Below, piece after piece: positions 13,482-16,785 of a DNA stretch of 16,785 nt. The notes below the pieces were generated by a model. It ran no database searches and was not told the origin of the DNA. It was given only the letters and a program-made list of their open reading frames with translations. Every line of letters starts with the position of its first letter. The first letter of the stretch is position 1. The translations under genes were made by a program, and so were the position numbers. The DNA comes from Verrucomicrobiales bacterium. GTDB lineage: Bacteria; Verrucomicrobiota; Verrucomicrobiia; Limisphaerales; UBA1096. The stretch covers positions 79,702 through 96,486 of the forward strand of contig PBKH01000060.1 of assembly GCA_002721375.1 (NCBI GenBank), read 5' to 3'.

Positions 13482-15074
13482 TTATTTTTTCCGTCCAACT
13501 TTCCGCTCCGCAACGTCAAGGGTAACCTTTTGATATTGTTTGTAACCAGAAAAAGAATCCCGGAAATTGTCACCGGTAAACTTGACCTTTGGCCATTCAT
13601 CTTTCGGGAGATTTTCGTCTTCAATGAGAAAACTGCCTTCAAAGACACCATTGCTGTTCGTTTTCGCTCCCAGATAGTAGGCGGTTACTACAACGATGCT
13701 GTTTGAATTACGCTTTATTGCTTTTTTTATGGTTCCGCTCGCCGGTTTTGAGCGCTTAGCTGATAAAGCGATTTTTGGAAGAGCTTCCACTTCGTATCCC
13801 TTCGCAAGGCGATAGAGATGCGTGTCCGACCGGATGATCATGGTATCTCCGACGATGGCTGGCATGGAGACGAATACGGTGTCCGATTCGGTCTTCGAGA
13901 GAAGTTTGAACTCAGAAGAAGCCTCAATAACTGAAAAAACGCCGTCGCGACTGAACAAGTATATTTTACCGCCAGCCTGCACGGGAGAGATCCAGTGATT
14001 TTGAAGGCCGCCCAGTCTTTCGCTGTAAAGTTGCTTACCGGTTTTTGCGTTGTAGCAGCTGACCATTCCGCCGCTATCGCTAATCAGGAATAACTTGTCA
14101 TCAACGACGAGAGGCGCAGGGATGTTGGAAACGCCCCTGCGCGTTTTCCAACGGATGTGCGAATCGGTGACGTCGCCAGAACCGGATGGATCTATGGCGA
14201 AGAGATTTTTTGAGATGCCGGAGTTGGTGAAAACCAGTCCATGCCTGAAAATGGGTTTGCACGTGACATTATAGCCAAAGCCGGATCCATGACGAATAAA
14301 CCATAACTCTTCGCCAGTCGCCGGATCGTAGGAATAAGTCGCTTCCGCCGCCGGGCTGATCAGTTGTTTTTTGCCGTTATGCTCGATGATGGTCGGGGTG
14401 GCATACGATTTTCGGTTGTCGTTCGGCTTGTCCTTCGGAGGCGCATAACCAGATTTGTAGGTCCGTTTTGTGATCCAGCGGGTCTTGCCAGTTTTCTTCT
14501 CCAGCGCAGCAACGAATTGCTTGTCCACTCCGTCGTACGTGAGAAACAGCAGGTCACCATCGATGATGGGGCAGGAGGCAGCGCGAACCCGATGGTCGCA
14601 ATTCAAGTCACGGCGCTCCCAAATTTTTTTGCCGGTCTTCGTGTCCAAACAGGCTGTACCGTAGGAGCCGAAGTGCACGTAGATTCGTCCCTCCTCAATG
14701 ATCGGTGTGGGGGTTGCGTGCGTGTTTAGATGATTGTATTCAGTCTGAGGCTTGGCCACGTCGAAAACCTTGATGTCGTGTACCTTTTTCCCGGTCTCAA
14801 GGTCGACGCAAACGGCGAACACTTCGGAGCCGTCCACTTTTGCGGTCGTGACCCAAACCTGATCCTTCCAGACAACGGGCGACGACCATCCCAAATCATG
14901 AATGGGGGTTCTCCATTGCACGTTCTTTGTGCCGGAAAACTCAATGGGGAGGTTGGCATCCTTAGCGTTTGCGTCATTAGGCCCCCTGAATTGATTCCAG
15001 AATGAGTTCGCACTCAAATCTGATGGCAATACGATGGTCAGGAAAAGTGCGAGAAAGATTATATTCTTTTTCAT
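13482..15074 (-). CDS. Secreted PQQ-type (BamB-like) beta-propeller protein with extra C-terminal domain
   Basis: A 530-residue protein with a Sec signal peptide (residues 1-22, cleavage near LSA-NS). The mature start carries the F-W-N-Q-F-R-G-P motif typical of PVC PQQ-like propellers. At least five blades show the D-x-x-T-G-K-x-x-W signature (for example VDLETGKKV, LDTKTGKKIW, LEKKTGKTRW, YDPATGEELW, YNAKTGKQLY). The propeller ends near residue 430. The last 100 residues form a separate segment of alternating strands (V-V-V-T-A-Y-Y-L-G near 459-470, F-L-I-E-D-E-N, V-T-L-D-V-A-E-R near the end) that I do not recognise; it could be a small beta-barrel. Whether the propeller binds PQQ cannot be told from the repeats. 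It lies 16 bases after the DUF1549 gene and 12 before DUF1501. Confidence 0.88.
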   Translation of the reverse strand: MKKNIIFLALFLTIVLPSDLSANSFWNQFRGPNDANAKDANLPIEFSGTKNVQWRTPIHDLGWSSPVVWKDQVWVTTAKVDGSEVFAVCVDLETGKKVHDIKVFDVAKPQTEYNHLNTHATPTPIIEEGRIYVHFGSYGTACLDTKTGKKIWERRDLNCDHRVRAASCPIIDGDLLFLTYDGVDKQFVAALEKKTGKTRWITKRTYKSGYAPPKDKPNDNRKSYATPTIIEHNGKKQLISPAAEATYSYDPATGEELWFIRHGSGFGYNVTCKPIFRHGLVFTNSGISKNLFAIDPSGSGDVTDSHIRWKTRRGVSNIPAPLVVDDKLFLISDSGGMVSCYNAKTGKQLYSERLGGLQNHWISPVQAGGKIYLFSRDGVFSVIEASSEFKLLSKTESDTVFVSMPAIVGDTMIIRSDTHLYRLAKGYEVEALPKIALSAKRSKPASGTIKKAIKRNSNSIVVVTAYYLGAKTNSNGVFEGSFLIEDENLPKDEWPKVKFTGDNFRDSFSGYKQYQKVTLDVAERKVGRKK

Positions 15075-15090
15075 TTATAAAAATGTAATT

Positions 15091-16785
15091 CTAATGGTTC
15101 AGTATAAATTCTTTTGTGTTCATTAAGGCCCAAAGAAGATCGGTCATGCCTTCCTCGGTGGATGAAACATTAGCCAGATGTTTTTTGGCTCGGAAAACTT
15201 CTTCCTGCCTAGGTAGGCGGTTTACGGAGCGAAGCCATGCCTCATTAATTAGCTTAGAAATATCTTTTGACTCGCTCTCGCTAACCTCAGAAATCCAGCC
15301 GCTGTTTTCTAAGCGCATGCGGACAAGCGGGTCGTTTTGTAGAAAAATCGATTGTAGTAACGTAGGTTGGTTAACACGTTCACAATCACAGTTAATGGCT
15401 CGATCAGGCTTTCCAAAAACTTTCATCGCATGCGTTCCTGCCATGCGCATAGAAAGATGCCCTGTCCCACGTCGTTTTAAATCTGTTCTGATTTTTTCCA
15501 GCTGATCCGTTTTTGCCGTGGCCTGTTTCATGGCGTCATAGATTACCTCTGCTGGAATTCTACGAGGGATGGCCCGGCTATAGTTGCGAAGGTCTTCTCG
15601 GTTGGTTTCGTTTGGGCGCCAGCTGCGTTGGTATGTCTCGCTGCTCACAATTTGTCGATGCAGCCATTTCATATCGTAGCCGCTTTTAACAAAGCCTTGG
15701 GCTAACCAGTCAAGCAGGGCTGGATTGCTGGGAGGATTGGAGGGAGTAAATTCATCCGTCGGCTCAACAATGCCGACATTAAAATAACCGGCCCATACGC
15801 GATTCACAAAAGAGCGGGTGAACCATGGGTTGTCCTCTCTGCTCAGCCAATCCATGATGGGATCGCGGGGATCATTATCTCTGATCGTGACCTTATGGCT
15901 ACGAAGCAAGCTCAGGTTTTTTTCATTATTGGATGATAGGTTGGAGGATCGTCTTTTACGCCCAGTTTTGAGCTTTGGGGAATCGAAGAAACTAGCAAAA
16001 TCGACAAAGTCATTTTGTGTCCATTGGTCAAAGGGATGTTTATGGCATTCTGCACATTGCAATTGAATTCCAAGGAAACTATGGGCAACGGACATAGCAG
16101 TATCCTTTGGTTCTTCCAGACTTTGCCGCGTCCAAAAGTAAGGCATCCCGCCTCCAACGCCACTTGATAGATCCGCCAGCATAATACCCTGAACTAATTC
16201 AATGTAGGATCGATTGCTGGCAATCTTTTCATAAATCCAGTCGTACCATCTTGCTGCTTTTACATATCCGTCTTCTGTAGCTACTTCCAGTAAGCTACTT
16301 ATGGAAGTTGGGTTACAACCTGTGAAATCGCAGAGCTTGTTTGCCCACCATGCTGCGTAGGATGGGCGTTCCAAAAGCTCATTTATCTTAAGCTTACGTT
16401 TGTCAGCAGATGAATCGGAGGAAAATGATATTACTTCATCCGGAGAAGGAAGTGTGCCGGTTAAATCAATGCTTACCCTTCTGAGAAACTCAGTATCCGA
16501 ACATCGATCCGAGGGAGTGATTCCAAGTTTGTTCAGTTTTTTCCCAACCAATTTGTCAATGGTGTTGGAATATTTTGTGATATCTAACTTAGTTTGGTTG
16601 TCAACAAGAGGCCTTAAAACCGGGATGGCAGCAATCCCGTTGTCATATAATGCAACTATGTGGGTGTCGCCTTTTCCGGTTGAAGTTGCCAAACCTGATT
16701 TGTTCACCCCGACCACGGCATCATTGTTGGTAAGGAATCGTGTTAAGGATGTTACGTCCTCTCGCTCTCCGTCTTTCCATTCAGC
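15091..16785 (-). CDS. DUF1549/DUF1553 protein with N-terminal Ig-like domain (5' partial)
   Basis: The reading frame runs off the right edge; about 564 residues are visible and the true start lies outside. The first visible residues (D-G-E-R-E-D-V-T, then N-N-D-A-V-V-G-V, then a G-D-T-H-I-V-A-L-Y strand) match the end of a bacterial Ig-like (Big_2) domain. DUF1549 follows, with FLRRVSIDLTGTLPSPDEV and a C-A-E-C-H-K-H-P-F-D-Q-W motif at about 16021-16056; CxxCH here is a conserved family feature. DUF1553 then runs to the C-terminus with F-V-N-R-V-W-A-G-Y-F, PTDEF, S-S-E-T-Y-Q-R-S and N-Q-P-T-L-L-Q-S. These proteins are exported in PVC bacteria and typically sit beside DUF1501 genes, as here; activity is not established. 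GTG at 16716-16714 should not be taken as the start, because the Ig-like domain continues upstream in frame. Confidence 0.9.
   Translation of the reverse strand, partial: AEWKDGEREDVTSLTRFLTNNDAVVGVNKSGLATSTGKGDTHIVALYDNGIAAIPVLRPLVDNQTKLDITKYSNTIDKLVGKKLNKLGITPSDRCSDTEFLRRVSIDLTGTLPSPDEVISFSSDSSADKRKLKINELLERPSYAAWWANKLCDFTGCNPTSISSLLEVATEDGYVKAARWYDWIYEKIASNRSYIELVQGIMLADLSSGVGGGMPYFWTRQSLEEPKDTAMSVAHSFLGIQLQCAECHKHPFDQWTQNDFVDFASFFDSPKLKTGRKRRSSNLSSNNEKNLSLLRSHKVTIRDNDPRDPIMDWLSREDNPWFTRSFVNRVWAGYFNVGIVEPTDEFTPSNPPSNPALLDWLAQGFVKSGYDMKWLHRQIVSSETYQRSWRPNETNREDLRNYSRAIPRRIPAEVIYDAMKQATAKTDQLEKIRTDLKRRGTGHLSMRMAGTHAMKVFGKPDRAINCDCERVNQPTLLQSIFLQNDPLVRMRLENSGWISEVSESESKDISKLINEAWLRSVNRLPRQEEVFRAKKHLANVSSTEEGMTDLLWALMNTKEFILNH

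Noticed and set aside
14087..14111. GGAATAAC followed after 13 bases by CGAG on the + strand, similar to the ECF-like string.
   Set aside because: Both elements are imperfect and it lies antisense inside the PQQ-type propeller gene, with no downstream + strand gene.
16042..16056. CAECH in the DUF1549 protein as a c-type haem site.
   Set aside because: This CxxCH is a conserved feature of DUF1549 embedded in the H-P-F-D-Q-W motif, not in a cytochrome fold, so haem attachment should not be assumed.

Overview
The window looks like a chromosomal segment of a PVC-superphylum bacterium. Verrucomicrobiota is my first guess, with Planctomycetota not excluded. The evidence is gene content: an SGNH-hydrolase/beta-propeller 'membrane-bound dehydrogenase' protein, a DUF1549/DUF1553 protein with an Ig-like front, a DUF1501 Tat-exported protein, a PQQ-type propeller, a Tat-exported Gfo/Idh/MocA oxidoreductase and a CotH-kinase lipoprotein. 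Most of these genes also lack a clear Shine-Dalgarno sequence. The window has no rRNA, tRNA, CRISPR array, insertion sequence or phage gene, and no gene-free stretch over 300 bases.

Layout. (1) Positions 1-3149, + strand: the 3' part of an SGNH/beta-propeller protein, then 19 bases on a secreted SMP-30-like propeller fused to a type 1 copper (cupredoxin) domain. (2) Positions 3169-4489, - strand: a tight ECF sigma factor / membrane anti-sigma factor / YbjQ-family operon, convergent with region 1. (3) Positions 4692-6029, + strand: one Tat-exported Gfo/Idh/MocA oxidoreductase, divergent from the sigma operon. (4) Positions 6058-16785, - strand: a long collinear cluster. In transcription order it is DUF1549/DUF1553 (5' end outside the window), PQQ-like propeller, DUF1501, a small ankyrin lipoprotein, a CotH-kinase lipoprotein with two ankyrin blocks, a membrane acyltransferase with an ankyrin block spliced into it, and a PEMT/ICMT-like membrane methyltransferase. 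The first four genes are separated by 16 bases, 12 bases and a 4-base ATGA overlap.

The most unusual feature is in region 4. Three adjacent proteins of unrelated type (free lipoprotein, CotH-kinase lipoprotein, integral-membrane acyltransferase) carry four recognisably homologous copies of one ankyrin cassette. Each copy has about three ankyrin repeats and ends in the same non-standard cap: an ETPLD-like start, a helix, then a [G/T]RP[K/E][I/V]-type helix. Signal peptides and the positive-inside rule put all four copies outside the cytoplasm. This suggests a shared docking module for an envelope or surface modification assembly. It is an inference from sequence, not a known system.

A second link is regulatory. 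The upstream region of the ECF sigma gene and that of the CotH-ankyrin gene share the string GGAATAAA-N13-CGTA with identical spacing, which resembles an ECF -35/-10 pair. The sigma factor may therefore control both its own operon and the ankyrin part of the cluster.
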